Source: Symsagittifera roscoffensis (lineage: Eukaryota; Xenacoelomorpha; Acoela; Convolutidae). Taken from it: a stretch of 64,000 nucleotides of DNA. The notes under the pieces were generated by a model. It was not told the origin of the DNA. It did not search any database and saw only the letters and a program-made list of their open reading frames with translations. Each line of letters opens with the position of its first letter. Position 1 is the first letter of the stretch. A program made the translations under genes and the position numbers. Of this stretch, positions 1-13,177 are shown one piece after another. Location: contig NC_087068.1 of the NCBI RefSeq assembly GCF_963678635.1, positions 6,537,907 to 6,601,906 on the forward strand. The letters run 5' to 3'.

Positions 1-828
1 CCGGTGCAAAAGTAACTTAATATGATTTGGGTTACGAAAAAGTTGGAAATTCTTTGCTCGAAATCATTGTGCTTGATCACATTATAGTCGACGGGGTACT
101 CCGTTATTTGAAATATACCGTTGCATGAATTTTATGGCGACATCCGCTGTAGTATTGGAATTAATTTTTGCTGTCGGAAATTTTGACCATTTGTCTATAG
201 CAACGAGTATGTAAGCGTCCTTATTTTATTCATCGGGGAGGGGCCCGGCAAAATCTAATTGTACTTCTTCATTTGGTTCTACGACCGAATCCATTTGGAA
301 TGAATGATTTTTTCCTATTATTTGTTTAAGGTTTTTACCTTGCTCTGTTCAGTGTTTGCACTTTTTCGCCATCTGGACGATTGATCGGTAGATATGTGGA
401 AACCACACGTTTTCACATAAATCCAGCATGGCTGTCGACCCTGGGTGTGTCAAGTGTAGGCTTTCCAGTATCGTTTGACGCAGCTGTGTTGGGATAACAA
501 TGCGTTGGTCAATCAGCAGACAGTCCTCCCGCACATGCAGCCTGTTGCGGACATTAAACCAATACTGTCCGCAGGCGGATTTTATCGCATCCTAATCCCG
601 CTTTTTCACAAAATTGATGAGCGGTCTGAGATTCCTGTCTTTTTTGGTAGCTGCGGCGATGAATTTGACCCCATGGACCTTCTGCAATCTTTTTCGGAGC
701 AGCGGTGTGTCGTCCTCTGCTTCCGTCATTGTTGTTTGGTTTACGTTTGTGCCACCGAGGATCTGAGTGGTTTTCCTCCCTGTCCGATGTCCCTTGTCAG
801 TTGAGTAGTTTTTCCTCCTTTCGGCCAC
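1..828 (-). pseudogene. Ty3/gypsy integrase fragment, decayed, cut by window edge
   Basis: Minus-strand reading frames resemble the start of a Ty3/gypsy integrase. A leader is followed by an H2C2 zinc-binding module (HLTHPGS near 450 and CKHC near 350), then the start of the catalytic core with an aspartate in the motif VQLDFAGPLP (about 260-230). The frame is interrupted by a stop near 227 and by shifts, and the catalytic core runs off the left edge. In an intact element this enzyme inserts the cDNA copy into host DNA. It continues the RNase H fragment lying upstream on the same strand. The family is clear from the zinc finger and core motif; which gypsy clade it belongs to is not. Confidence 0.75.
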
Positions 829-1276
829 GTGGGTTTAGTGATTTCTTTTCGTCCGGAATGAATAGGCCTTTGTATTTCCTGAGCTCCTGTTTTCGGTTCA
901 TATTCGGTTGTCTGCAAATAAATTTGACAAAATTTGTTGAATTTTCCAAAGATACGAAAAAATTTTGTTTCGAGGTTATGTTTCGCGTCAGAGCTGACTG
1001 GTTTGCAGAGTGATTTGAGCAGAACTGTTTTGGTTTTTGTGTTTGCAATTGACCGCTTGCGGAATTTTTGAAAGAATGCTGATTCAGGTCAGGTTTTGGA
1101 GTGTTAATTTTTGTCCTTGTATATTCCGCGCGCTTTTTGATCAGCTGACATGGTGCCAGATTCTGATTGGCTAACTCATTAGGAATGACGCTGTCAATCA
1201 CCTCCAAGTTATTTTTGAATGTATTAGTTGATGCAACAACAAATTCCTCATCATACTCGCTTGGGGGTATTGCCAA
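829..1276 (-). pseudogene. Spacer between RNase H and integrase of the gypsy remnant
   Basis: A 159-codon open stretch on the minus strand links the RNase H fragment (one frame away) to the integrase fragment. It is lysine-, asparagine- and serine-rich with no motif I recognise, as expected for the variable connection between RNase H and integrase in Ty3/gypsy polyproteins. Its start codon is not meaningful: the reading continues from the upstream RNase H fragment through a frameshift near 1280-1290. Confidence 0.5.
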
Positions 1277-1289
1277 TCCAACTGGATTT

Positions 1290-1960
1290 TGTCACATGTA
1301 GTCTATTAGCCCCATTTTGTTACCGGCTAAATGTTTGATATCGAAGTGAAATGGAATTTGTCGATCAATCCATCTGATTAATCTACTTTGACTGGTTTTT
1401 GATCTTTCGCTTGCGTTTAAGGCGCTGATCAAAGCTTGATGGTCTGTGATGACGGTGAAATGTTTTCCGTACAGATAGTATTTGTAGTGTTCAATTTCCC
1501 ACATTACACCGAGTAATTGGAGCTTATTGACTGAATACTTTTCCTCGAGGGACTTTAAAAATCTTGATGCATAGGCTATTGCCAACCAACCTTCTGGTGA
1601 ATATTGTTCAAGCGACGCCCCTAATCCTGAAGTAGAAGCATCAGTTACTATACGTGTCTCTAGATGTTGGTCCAAATGTTTGTTTTACGTGTTATTTCAG
1701 AGACTAGTTTTTTAATGTCTTCAAATGATGTATTGTGTCCCGGTTTCCAATTATTTGGTTTATCTTTCAGTGTGTTTTTCAACAGTGGCCTCAATGCTGC
1801 TGCTGTTTGTGCTAAATTTGGGATACACCTGGTGAGGTGGTGTATAGAACCCATGAAGCTTTTTAGTTGTTTAAAGATTTTGGAAGGGAGAGTTTTTCAA
1901 TTGCCTCTGTTTTTTTATCAAAATTGCAACAAAAAATTCAGCCTTGATTCATACGTTTAC
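1290..1960 (-). pseudogene. Ty3/gypsy reverse transcriptase C-terminus and RNase H, decayed
   Basis: On the minus strand, 1854-1660 encodes the RT thumb/connection (motif IPNLAQTAAALRPLLKN). The frame then shifts into 1675-1292, a typical gypsy RNase H: the first catalytic Asp is in VTDASTSGLGA, followed by YASRFL, the conserved NKLQLLGV segment (usually E-L-E-ALA) and ITDHQAL. The expected catalytic glutamate in the second motif appears changed. The polymerase palm with the YxDD box is not visible upstream. Several frameshifts show it is dead. The order RT-RNaseH-integrase on the minus strand matches the neighbouring fragments, so 1-1960 is one element. Confidence 0.8.
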
Positions 1961-4092
1961 TTCCTCTCTCTGCAAAAACCAACCCGCTTATCAAAAGACA
2001 CAGCCAGGAACCCATTATCCTTTAGATAATTCCTCAATTTAATAACAGATTTGTCTCTTGAACTTTGCCTTACTTTTTAGCATATGCCTTTGCCGCGGCT
2101 TCTATTTCACATAAAGTTGCATTCGATGTTTTTTGGTTTTTCAATTAAGAAAGAAAAAAGTCGAAAAATACGTTTTGTTAAATTTGCCTCTGATTAGATG
2201 CTTGGGACCCATTGACAGCATTCCATGTACTCATCCAAGCAAATGAATGTTATCAAGCACCCTAACTGAACGCTCATTTCTCCCTCAAGAGGTTTATTTT
2301 GTCTCTCGAATTTTATCTCTATTTTGTTTTAGGATTTAAGAAAAAGAATAACAATTTTTGTGGGTGTCTTGGAGGATTGAAATGGAAAACAATAAAAACA
2401 GTGTAGTCTGTAAAAGAAATATAAAAACCCGATTGATTTTAGGAAATCGACAAGAGCCTGTAGTCGGGAAGTTCGTGTACTTTTTGTCCAAAATCTTTGA
2501 AGTTAAAGCTTTGATACGGTCATACATATACAGGGTAGTTGGCGTTAATCCCATTTAACGCACTGTGGCTCCATTGGACAAGTTGCAGCCGTCAATTGTG
2601 GTGAGTCGGCCAACAATACCCTTCGAAGAGTTGCCAAATCTCCGGGAACAAATTACCTCGATAACAGCAAGAAGCTGCGAGTAATGAGTGCATAATTCGT
2701 TGAACAAAAAAAAGTCAACAGATGAGACCGTTAATTTGAATGATAAAACCCAACGGATGGAGGGATGCTTGAATCTTTACGAAAGTAGAACAAAATTTCT
2801 CAAAAATGAGAATGAACTCATACTGATGGTAAACAAATAGTGGAATAAAAAAGTAAACTATGAGAAACAGAGGTAGCTGAAAAAGCTGAAAAAAGCTTAG
2901 AGGTGAGAGCTTGCCAAAGGATTTGCTCTGAAAGCGGTTACAGTTTTTTTTTTCAGAGCCCATTCTCCGTGCCACCAAGTTTGTACGACATCTTGTTGCC
3001 AGCCGAAACGATGGCAAGGCATTTTAGAATTCTTTTTACTCTGCTATCCAGATAAAGGAGGAAAAGCGCTGTTTTTCATGGTTTTTCTAGAAACAAAAAA
3101 AACTTAGTTGAAAACGAAGAAGCGATAAAAATTTACAATAAAAGAGATTTGGATGCTACCAAGGACTTTTTGAGCAGACAGATGGACAGTTGAAACTCGT
3201 CAAAATTGTATATACAGAAATAGTCATCTTAACTGAAGGTGCTAATTACAAATGATCGCCAAATTCTAAGCTATAAAAAGTAATACAGCTCAGTCGCGCT
3301 GGAAACACTCGTTTTTATGGATGGAAGTATATCGGAATTGGGAAATGTTTCTAAGGTAAAGTCAAGGTTAAAACTTGAGCTGATTTCAGATTTTATGATG
3401 TCTCTGAATTGACACTTTTTTATAACATAATGACCTTCAGACAAACTACTTGTCAAGTGGTTGAATTTCGTTGTTGTAAATATTTGTCAAGCTTACATAA
3501 GAAGCATGTTGAAACAAAGCTGAGAAGATCCATAATCTTCCTCAGCTAATATTAGCGATATTCAAAAGGAAAACAGGGAAGGCTGGAACAACCAAATCAG
3601 AAAAGTTTTTAATATTCTCAAAACTAGGCGGCACATATTCAATAAAAATCGAATCTAACATTTAATACAATATATATCAAAGCTTATACTACTTCAAGGT
3701 GTATGATTTCAAGGATAAAGAAATTTTGAAAATCGAGTTTGTTTACTTGCAACTGAGCAGTTGCACGGACACTCGCATTGACACCCGAGTCCTACTAAAT
3801 TCTTCCTTAAGCAGACAAATACTATATATTAACCAGCTAGAACTGAGATGAGAAACAAAATTGCAGAATATTTAATCATTAATTATTAATTATCTTCGTG
3901 TCTCGATTCTGGTTGGTTGAAATAAATATTTTCTGCTTGCTTATTGATGAGTTTCAGTACACGGTTGTCTAAAAACAGTTTTCCAATATTAATGCAGCTC
4001 AAGAAGCTTGGCTCGTGCTTGACTTAAATTTCTAAGCAGCGATGAGTCACTTCAGTCAGGTTTCCATCTGTAGGGAAAAGGAAGTTTCCTGT
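1961..4092. other. AT-rich stretch with no assigned gene; two possible exon-like patches
   Basis: I see no recognisable gene. Two GC-richer patches on the plus strand look exon-like: about 2566-2690, open in two frames and containing good donor sites (GTGAGT near 2602, GTAATG near 2683), and about 2952-3022, preceded by a long T-tract and CAG. Several phase-consistent joins are possible and give different proteins, so no model can be chosen. The rest is AT-rich and stop-dense in all frames. Confidence 0.25.
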
Positions 4093-5640
4093 TGTAACAT
4101 TCGCCCAGAACTTATCCAGCACGGAAGAAAGAAACAGTACCAATTGATGACTGGCTGTCGTCAGTTGCTTTAATTCTATGGGTTTTTCACCGTCTTGACC
4201 TATTCAGTTGATTTTTGGAAGGGCTTACCACCGTGTTACAGCTTTTTGGCTATCTGCCAAAGGTTTTTTAAGCTTTCGTTTAAGCTTTGAAAGTAACCAC
4301 ATAGCTGGGTCTCGGATCCTCAGTCAACGTGATCCCCTAACAGCCATAACTTTTACTATTCTAAGTGACAGTTATATATCTGATCCATTAGAAATGGATT
4401 GACTCTTTCCTCGTCCTCAAATACTCATGCTCTAAAATAGCAATTAAAATGAAATTAAGTTGTTCCATCGGGTTATTACAGCAGGTAAAAGGTATGACTT
4501 GTTACTGAAATAGTCCTTAGGTGTCGGGCCTACAAATCCCCTCTCATCGAGGGATAATGTATTTATCTTTTCCTTTCCTCTGGTCGAGAGGGTTCGGTTA
4601 CATCCTAAAAACGCCACTCAACCTTCAGGTCCATTTCGCCCTAAATTATCTTATCACGTACGGGTGATGAGTCCGGAGGCGTCGTTTAAATATATCAATG
4701 GGTCTTCTTTCTCAATTGTAACAGTTTTTTTCGCGTCTTATTCGGTTGCTGTTTTTGACACATTCATTTTCATCAAATTGGTGGTTTTTGCATATCTCAG
4801 AAATATTCCTGTTCCAAAATTTTAAGCTTCCAGCGTATTCTGACAATCTTTTCTGTCTTCATTGTCACCTTAAAGCGCTTAATGTCGTTTTCAACTTGCA
4901 CCGAAAGGATCGGTTGTGCGATCCGGTGAAATGACACGTACTCCTCGGACATCCCAACAATGTCCTCATCCAACGCATAACACCAAGTAATTATCAAATA
5001 CCTATTCAGCGTCGTTCTACAAACATCACATTACATCATAAAATAAAAATTATCTAGGTAATCTCAACTCAACACGTTTCACAAATAGTATCATATCACA
5101 ATTTCAAAGCCTTTCCCATTTGTTTTTTTTTTACAAATTATCCACCATGGGGAATATCCTACCTAAATTTGTTTTCCAACCACTTACGCAAATTGACACA
5201 TAAAAATTCTTCTTGCTCTTTAATATAATTTCCTTATCAACTCGTAAAATTTGGCAATAACAGCTAAATTTGTCATTGGAAATTCAACAAAAGTAGTAAC
5301 AGTATCTGGTGAGATCATTTTAGTCAGAACAAAAAGTTAACATTTCAATGTCAAGGCTTAGTTAGCTCGGTTATGTTTTTAGGCCTAAAGACAATTCTTA
5401 GTTCTTCTTTTCCCTCCTTCTCGGTTCTAATCATCATGTCGGCTCGTTGTCAGCATTCTTTGCTTCACGGCTTCTTCTAATGTTTTGTTTTTTGAGGACC
5501 CAGCAGGAATGTCACAAGTAAAGAATTGGAGGAACAGTAATTTCGAACTTGACTGGTAGCGTACATGCACGTTATCGAAACAAATGGAGAAACAGTATTT
5601 TCGTGCGCAAACTTTTCGAACACAGAAAATGCTTTGCTCT
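4093..5640 (-). repeat. Noncoding terminal region of unrecognised element, copy 1
   Basis: This segment begins with TGTAACATTCGCCC, which also begins the related segment at 59619. Patches of similarity continue in the same order, for example an AGCTGGGTCTC-type block near 4300 (59850 in the other copy) and a block around 4930-4975 (60520-60560). Read on the minus strand, the edge ends in TGTTACA, like the end of a long terminal repeat. I infer an LTR or 3' untranslated region of a minus-strand element. No coding capacity was seen. Confidence 0.5.
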
Positions 5641-5659
5641 ATTCAACCAAAATTAGTAC

Positions 5660-7500
5660 TTAACTATAAGGGCAAATTGAAATGACTGGGAAAATGACTT
5701 CTGCCACGGAAGTTAAGTCTCTGGTTTCCCCATAACCTTTCAATCTCCTTCAGTGTCTTCAATTTTTTGCAGATGGTCTTGAACAAAGCCCAGTTAATAA
5801 AGATAATGTTACTGAACTGTTCAGGGGACGGTATTGCCATTTCTTGATCACTGTTCCCGCATTGGCTTCCAGCCATCTCATCGTAATCATAGCCCTTACC
5901 ACCACTAATAACACAAGCTGCATTTGGCCGGGAAGCCCCGTGGAGAACGATTCACTCAGGTCCCACACCAACACTGAGTTTGCTCCTTTGGGGTATCAAA
6001 ACATCTGCGCCAGCAGTGAAAAGGTCACTGACTATTAGCTAACAAGATTTTGGGTTTCTCCGGTATCTCGAGATCTCCAGTCCGGTCTCATGAAAACTCC
6101 AATTACGGTTCAACTTCGGACATCGCCTGATTTTTTTCGTCTTTTTCGTCGATTGCGAGGAAATCAGACGCCACTACTCCACTCGCCTTTTCCTTCTGGA
6201 GGTCACTCACGTTTCCTTCACTCAACTTCATGAAGTTTTCTCCTATTGGGTCGTTCAATTCAATTGCAGATCTCTCCAGGGTCACCCGAAAAAACTTCGT
6301 CAATAAATCCTATAAATTTTTAGAGATCTTGGCCAATCGCATGCAATTAGGAACTAGGAAAAGTTGATCGATCAAAAAAATTTCTGTTCTCGCGACTACT
6401 ACTACCATGCGCATGGGATACTTGGTGTTTGAACATAGCGCAGAGCTGAATCCCATCAAGTAATTTGGGCCCGTGGGTTATTATATCCTTCAGTATTTTT
6501 CAAGCTCATCTATATTGCAAGAGCTTCTCGCCAACCTTCTATCTTCTGTTCAGTCTGTAAAGCTCCGTATCACAAGCTCGCGCCATATCCAGACGTTCGA
6601 ACGGTTCAATCGAGCTAATCATGCTGTAAAATCCTAACTCGGTCGTTAAATTCACCTCAGTCGCTCCGTGGCAATCCGCAATCAGTTGCATTTCACTCCT
6701 ATCAGACATTGTCAACTTCACAAATAGTTTGGCTAGCTGGCAATGCTGTTTACTCACTAACTTCAGCCCATGCCCCGTCCCACATGCATGTCCTTCCAGT
6801 TGAAACATTGCGACCAGGCAAGTGCATATTTCAATCGAATCACACGGAGAATTTACTTCAGACGGTTCCGTGGTTGGCGTCTCATCCTGCTTTATTATCT
6901 TCCAGGCTAAAAGATGATGGATCAGTTCCAAATGGTATGAACTTTCATCATTACTCGGCTTCAATTGGATATCTGCAGTGACGTCACATATCAAACATGC
7001 GTTTGAACTTGGGCACCAGGAAGGTTTCATGAGTTCCAACATCGTCATTAAGCTGGTTTTAACTGGGCCTTCCCACGAATCACACTCGAAACTCACCTGT
7101 ACTTCCAGTTTTGGAGCCGCGGGTTGGATGACTTGTTCCTCCAAGATCACACCCAATTGCAATTGATCCTATGTTATCATTCCCATTTCTCGCACTCTCT
7201 TTAATCATAAGTGGAGAACTTTTGCCTGCTCAAAATCAAAATGTGCGTACCGTACCTAGCACCCTCATCGACGAATGGGCTGTAAGCTACCTCAGGCACG
7301 CCTGATACAAACTGAAATGACTTCTGCTTTCCCAACGATACACATTATTTCGGTTCGGACTTTTGCACTTCTCGAGCAGCTCTCGGCTCACTCTTAGCTC
7401 TTTGTTGGAGCTTCTTCTTATCTCTTCCAGTTTCCAGTAGTTGTCAAGGTCGATCAGCTCTTTAGGGAGAATCTTGAGCGACTTATCTCGATAAAGTTCC
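5660..7500 (-). pseudogene. Unrecognised element protein, copy 1, frameshifted
   Basis: Minus-strand fragments match, in the same order, those at 61.9-63.4 kb. The upstream part (7400-7250) has FVSGVPEVAYSPF, against YVSGIIGIAYNPF in the other copy. The 207-codon frame at 7162-6539 has LMKPSWCPSSNA and IADCHGATEVNL, against LMRPSWCPSPNA and IADCHGGTEVNL. Fragments at 5974-5664 include a hydrophobic stretch followed by WLEA, and SPEQF. Stops and frameshifts break it. The protein family is unknown to me: no RT, integrase, protease, helicase or polymerase motif was found. The position next to an LTR-like end could suit a third ORF of a retroelement or a captured viral gene; neither is shown. Confidence 0.55.
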
Positions 7501-9403
7501 AGCAGGGCTCTTGAACAAGATTACTTCACGTTTCAATCGCATTGGCCTAAAAGGTTTCACACAATCGTCCAGGACAGAAGTGGAGATACGACTCACCACA
7601 GATTCCACAATGCCTAGAGCGTTTTATTAACTTGGCCCAAGATCCCTGACAATCGTAGGGCTTCTATCAACTCCAACTGCTAGTATTTTGCTTTAAACTG
7701 GTTAGTGGCCTAGTAATCTGTCTTTATTATTACCACAAGGGAACACATCATTTTCACCTGCAAGTCCTTTCTCACGCATGTATTGGACAGATATGCCGTT
7801 TTTGTCGATGGCTTGCTCAAGGTTTCATCAAGATGTTTCTGGAGGGCGATCCTTCAGGAAATTTTTATCAGTTGCTCTAAGCATTTTCACTCGCTTCTGA
7901 TGACATCACGATGCCGTATTCCTTTCTTTTTAAGTTTACACACGCCACTAACTATCGTAACTATATCTGCATGGCTTTCTTCTCCATCAGCATGGCTTTC
8001 TTCGCCCTTGCTGAAACCCTCGCCATCAGCATCTCCTAATAGACACCAGCAGGACAGCCCACGTGGGTTGTTCGGTTACTGTGATTCAATATTAGTCGAC
8101 CTTGTCAATTTTTTCCTCTAGTTTAATACGCGCTATAATGGATTGTGAGGTTTATATTCACCTAATACATCAGATGCGAACTGGCTGAAGACTTCTATCT
8201 CGAGTCGCGTGACCACTCTTTGGCCGTCCTTTCATTATTTCTCTATTTCGAAGCCGTTGACATCAATCATCAATCAAGCCAATAACATAGGTGTTTCCAG
8301 ATCCTCATTTCTCCTCGATTCGGCGCTGCAACATCCCTTTGTCCGTTTTCAACAGAACTGGATGCTTTTGCCAATAACGTAGTCACCACATCCGCCTTTG
8401 ACGTTGAATCATTTTGGGATTCATTGCCTTGATGTTGATCTACTCTTGAGTTTTTGCACCTTAGACTAGTACTTCCACATCCCTTTCTTCACGCTTTTCA
8501 TGGGTTGGCTCTGCACAATCGGAGACTTTCATCGGCGCTATCTTCCGTGTTTGAAGCTGTCATCAACATTTGCAGGTGTTCCTTCATGGGTTTTCATAAA
8601 AATTCACGCATAATGCTTTAATTCAGCCTCATTTGCACCACTGATTGAGTTTTGTACCTACAAACAACATACCAAGTCCATCCCGTGAAGGCTACTCAGG
8701 TCCTCATAACTCCCGTTTTATTTTCAACTCTCCCTGATATCCTTACTCTTCTGTGGCAATGTGCCCATCGTTTCGTCAATTCTCCTCCTTCGAGGTGACT
8801 AAAAGATTAGCCAGTTCAACTGGAGACAAACCAGTAGGGGTTCTTCGGTGGGGGATATGAATGATGACGGTGCCATCAACATCAGGGTTTCATCCGCTCC
8901 CCCACGCTCTTCATATTGATGGTTTTTTCTGAAATCATATTCTAAGAGGTTTTTTTCCTAAGCTCCCAAGTCGATTTCATCCTGTTCCTTCCCTTTATCC
9001 TCCATTGGATCATCCTCTCCTTGATTCTTTTTATCTGCATCATCTTATCCTTCTCGGTCGGTATCGTCTGATTTTGTTTCAGTTCCAGAGGTGCTATGGC
9101 GCAAGTAGAACTTCGATTGGTAGGACAATTCATCGTTCATGTGCCACATCTTCTATTGTTACATAGATCCCTCATCCAAATCCTTACTCAGCTCTAACAT
9201 CCCCACCGTTTCTTGTCATGGCAATTTCTTGCCTTGTGACAGGTACAACCATGGGTTGTCGTGGAGCTTTGTCTCAGCGCCAGAGCCCCGAGGACTGCTT
9301 CTGTGGAAGACGCATTTCGACTAACCATGTTTCACTGTGTGTTTTGGTTGTAACCCCCTGTCTGAACCACAAATCATATAATTCTTGTGGCAGCAGCTTG
9401 TGA
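7501..9403. other. No assignable gene
   Basis: Only short, overlapping frames occur. One charged minus-strand frame (9133-8942) and short repeats of GCATGGCTTTCTTC around 7969-8005 are visible. The stretch may be the decayed middle of the element that starts at 4093, because the minus-strand reading direction continues, but I could not align it with the other copy. Confidence 0.3.
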
Positions 9404-10439
9404 TCATCGCTCACTCCCTGCCTCAATTTCAGTAACCTGCCAAAGTTGGACAGTTCTAACCCTTAACATTTCATCCAACAGGATCCTTGTCGTGCTATGT
9501 TCCAAGAACCTCTGAATCGCATCAGAGATGTCTGACCATACTGCAGGGAGTTCTGAGCGGAAAACATTGTTCATTGTGTGATCGATCTTTCGGTTGGTTG
9601 CATGGATCACCACGTCGAATCGTTTCTCTACGAGCAGGGTTGCCAATGCATATACAAATTGCAGGTTCTCTGGTAGTGAGGAGTAACCGGGGGACAACAT
9701 AAAGATTACCTTGACGAGTTGCCTGGTGAAATTACGCTGTTTTGATTTTTCCCCTTCCAAGATGGCGGACAGGAGCGTCATGATTGCCTCTCCTATAACC
9801 TCATTGTGAAGACTCGGTCCTTCGGGGAGACGACCCTAACAGTCCCAGGCTTTGCACGTGATCTTTCGCTCCAGGAATTTTGACTACCTGTGGGACGACC
9901 CTGTGCCGACTTTTGGGAATCTCGACTGACCGTCCTCAGTCCAGTTGGGTGCCGTTAGAAAGATGCACATGGCGTCGGAATTCATCGTTGCCAAACTATC
10001 TTGTGACAATTGGTGCACCCTTGCGTTGTACAATTTTCTCAGGCACTTCACTTGCTCTTCTTTCAGGACGGCTATTATCTCGTCCGCCTTTTTTCCAATT
10101 ATCCCGTTCTTGGCCTTTTGCTTTGTAATCTCTCAGTTTCGCACAGTTTCGTCTCTGCCGTCTGATTTTCGTTCTCAATCTTTTTCATCTTTTTTCGAAG
10201 GTGGGACGGCAGTCGTGGAAACTGCTGAATGTGAAGGGGCTGAACATGGGCTGGACATCAAATGATCTTTTTGATTCAAAGCCCGGTTGCGTCGAAGGGC
10301 TAGGATGAACTGGCAGAGGCATTTTCCTTAGTCTCGATTCCATTTGTGCACCCAAGCCCGTCTCACGAGCCAAGTCCTGACTGGGCATTTCTCTATGTCG
10401 CAATCGTGTGAGCCTATTAATGCCCCTCTCGGCGCCCAC
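9404..10439 (-). pseudogene. Unrecognised charged ORFs, possibly gag-like
   Basis: Consecutive minus-strand frames (10439-10185, 10178-9996, 9781-9404) encode charged, arginine-rich and then helix-forming sequence with no motif I can name. The last one, 125 codons, reads like an alpha-helical protein (FVYALATLLVEKRFDVVIHA). The same strand and spacing would suit the upstream ORF of the unrecognised element at 4093-7500, but this is inference from position only. No zinc knuckle or major homology region was seen. Confidence 0.3.
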
Positions 10440-11178
10440 CTCAAAATTTTAATTTATCAGATTATGTAAAAATAAACAAATTTGAAGCTGTCATTTAAAC
10501 TTCTGGATTAGTCATGAAAAGTTGACACCCTTGTAAACAATAAGACAATCATTGAATCAACATAAAAGTACACAGTGAAACAATAACTTGATAAGATATC
10601 ATAGTTTTACATGATATAACTCGAACCTAACACGAGACTACAAAGCCTAATATTTAATTCATATCCTAGTGCTTAAATCCTTTAGATTTAAAGTTGAGAA
10701 AAACTGGGAAAAAACTGCTAACTGAAATCAAAAGGTTAGCATATGCATTAGAAAGTAATTGTTATGACAATACACTTCTATGCGTAAATCCGAAAAAAAA
10801 CCTCTCTTGGATGTAGTTATCCCCTGCTTGGGACCTAAATGGGTGAGGAAGTCGGTGTCCCCTGAGGAAAAAACCCCTGAGTCGAGTCGGTGTCAGCATT
10901 GAATTCTCGGGGTTCACATGTTGTCTATCGGTGCCCTTAATTACCAAAAAACATACATGTTTTCCCAGTATCTGTGATGCAACAGGGGCAGTGCTATCAT
11001 CCCTCCTACATCAAGTCTCTGCTTTCATAAAAACTCGGTGTTCTTCTGCTCTCTTCTGAAATCGGCCGCTAACGCAGTGTTAGAACTCAAATCTGCGGTT
11101 ATCGCGATGGCGCAAGTCCGATCATGGCTAGTCGTCCATGTATGGGGAGCAATAAAAACTCAAAATTAAGACCAATGC
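10440..11178. other. No gene seen
   Basis: AT-rich sequence to about 10740, then a mixed region. GTCGGTGTC occurs twice around 10850-10900, flanking inverted CCCCTGAG words. I see no coding signal. Confidence 0.4.
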
Positions 11179-13045
11179 CTAATTTTGGTTTTCAAATAGG
11201 CCATAGGTCTGCGGGTGGTAAATGGTTGAGTGAGCCTTTGTTACTTGAGATCTTTTCATCAACTCCTTTGGGAGGTTACCAACAAATGATTTACGCTTGT
11301 CTGACAAAAACTTGATATGGTAGTCATGACTGACAATCAAAACATTTATCAAATGATCATAAAACTCCTCCACTGATGCTGTCATGCAGGGGACTGCCTC
11401 TGCGTTTTTATGAAATGATCAATCGTTTCTAGTATTTGGTATCGACTGGACAGGAAATCCTAATTTCCTTGGATCCTTCATCTTTCAGGCCAAGTTTTAT
11501 CGACGCCTTGATGACCCAATTAGTCGTGTGAGCGCAGTTGCAATTCTGTCTATTACAGCTGTGGCATCACTTTCAAATTGAACTTGTAATGGACTTTGTC
11601 TTAATCGTTCCGCTTGCAACCTACATTTCCGTCTTCATTCAGACATATCACAGTTTTTTTTCACATAAAGTTGATCAGGTTCTTGTGACTGTCCTCTTCC
11701 AAATTTAATTTATCAGGTGTTTCAACTCGTGAAGTTGCTTGTCTTTTTTTTCATTTCTTTGAGCTCTTAGAAGATCCAATAGTGGTTATCACGCTTTCAA
11801 ACAAGTTTTCTCTCTATTCAGTTGTCCGCTGAATATTTCTGGAGCATGGGCATAATCCATTGTTTTGACTGACCATGTTATCATCAAAGGTGTCGTTTCC
11901 TGTTCCGGAGGTTCCTGATTAGTACGGAAATCATATCATGTGGAAGCAACCTAAATGGACATTTGGTTAGTGCTATCAACTCTAGCTCATATGCAGCGTG
12001 ATCGACCTCAATACCCTCCTCATCGGAGTTGTTTCTATCTCGATCCGGGTCTTGACCTACTCCCCTCTCCAATCCGCGTAGTTTATACTCTACCAGCAAT
12101 GAGTGAATGTCTATTTCTGACATATCTGAGCTGCAGTTTAATTGCAGTTTTCCTAGATATGAGGTTGGGAGTTAGCGTAAAAGTTAACGGAACCGCTCCT
12201 CATAACTCCCTGACATCATTTTGTCCTTGAATTTTTCAGACTTCGATTCCCTAGACAATACATCATGCAGGGCATGGTGGCATCTGACTCCCCGTTCAGT
12301 TCCACTTCCGGGTTCTCTTCTTGAAACGACTCTCCGGGCCAAGTTTTTTCTCCGGATGAACACTCTGGCTCACTTTTGCAGCAAAGAATTGAACCCTTTT
12401 TTCTACTCTTTTTTTCTACTTTTTTTTCTACTCATTTTACTTATTGATGTCTTTTTGACTGGCAATCCCGTTCAATTATCCCGCATCACTACCTGTTGGA
12501 TCTGTGTTTTCTCAGTGACAGTCATTCTACCCATTGTTTCAGCCCATTCATGGTTCTGCCTTCTTTTTACGTCTCTGTCTAGCATATCGCGAACTTTGCA
12601 CATGACATCCGATTTCACATTCATTGTCTTATTCAGCATCGATTTACTATTGAAGCGCAAGCTGGCGAGTTGTTGCTGTGTCAGATTGGATTGCAGCAAA
12701 AAGTCCAAGGGAACTGGATCGCCTTTGGCCAGTATGTTCATATCAGCAACTTTCTCAATAGGAAGTTCAGGGTGTCCTGGTATGGCGTGCCCTGACTTAT
12801 CAAGCCATCTAGTGAGTGGCAGCTCGTCATTTGTGTCCTAATCTGTCCTTTTATTCTGCCTGGTTGGCCTGTTTTTCTTCTAGTCGCTCGTATAACTCTG
12901 GTTTCTTACTGAGGCTGTCAGCATTTTGGTGTTTGTCACGGGTCCTGTGTTCTATGAACACGAGGCAACCATCAAGCCGGAATATCCAATGACCGATATT
13001 CCTTAGATCCATCTTGGTTTCTGCCTTTGATGCACCGCAATTCAT
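11179..13045 (-). pseudogene. Second Ty3/gypsy pol remnant, heavily decayed
   Basis: On the minus strand, 13045-12851 encodes the end of RNase H: a FIEHRTRDKHQNADSLSKKP stretch corresponding to the usual H-x-x-G-x-x-N-x-x-AD-x-LSR motif. Further along the same strand, 11385-11179 encodes the integrase core: FLSDKRKSFVG with the second catalytic Asp, then YHPQTYGLFENQN with the third catalytic Glu. Between them lie frames (12741-12472, 12123-11884) with no recognised motif. The zinc finger and first Asp are not convincingly visible. Its RNase H end differs from that of the remnant at 1-1960, so it is a separate insertion or lineage. Confidence 0.65.
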
Positions 13046-13177
13046 TTTAATAGTGCTAAGAACTTTACTACCATGAGCTATGAGCCGTAGAATAGTTTTT
13101 CCGTTCTACTGTTGTTCTTGGTGGAGTATGCCCGAGATCACTACCAATGATGCATCAGATTCCAATTCCCTTTTCAG

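Noticed and set aside
797-1276. Stand-alone 159-codon gene
   Set aside because: It lies exactly between RNase H and integrase of a gypsy remnant on the same strand, so it is a linker fragment.
2358-3017. Small ORFs on both strands near 2.4-3.0 kb as genes
   Set aside because: Overlapping frames in AT-rich DNA. Possible exons are noted, but no unique spliced model could be chosen.
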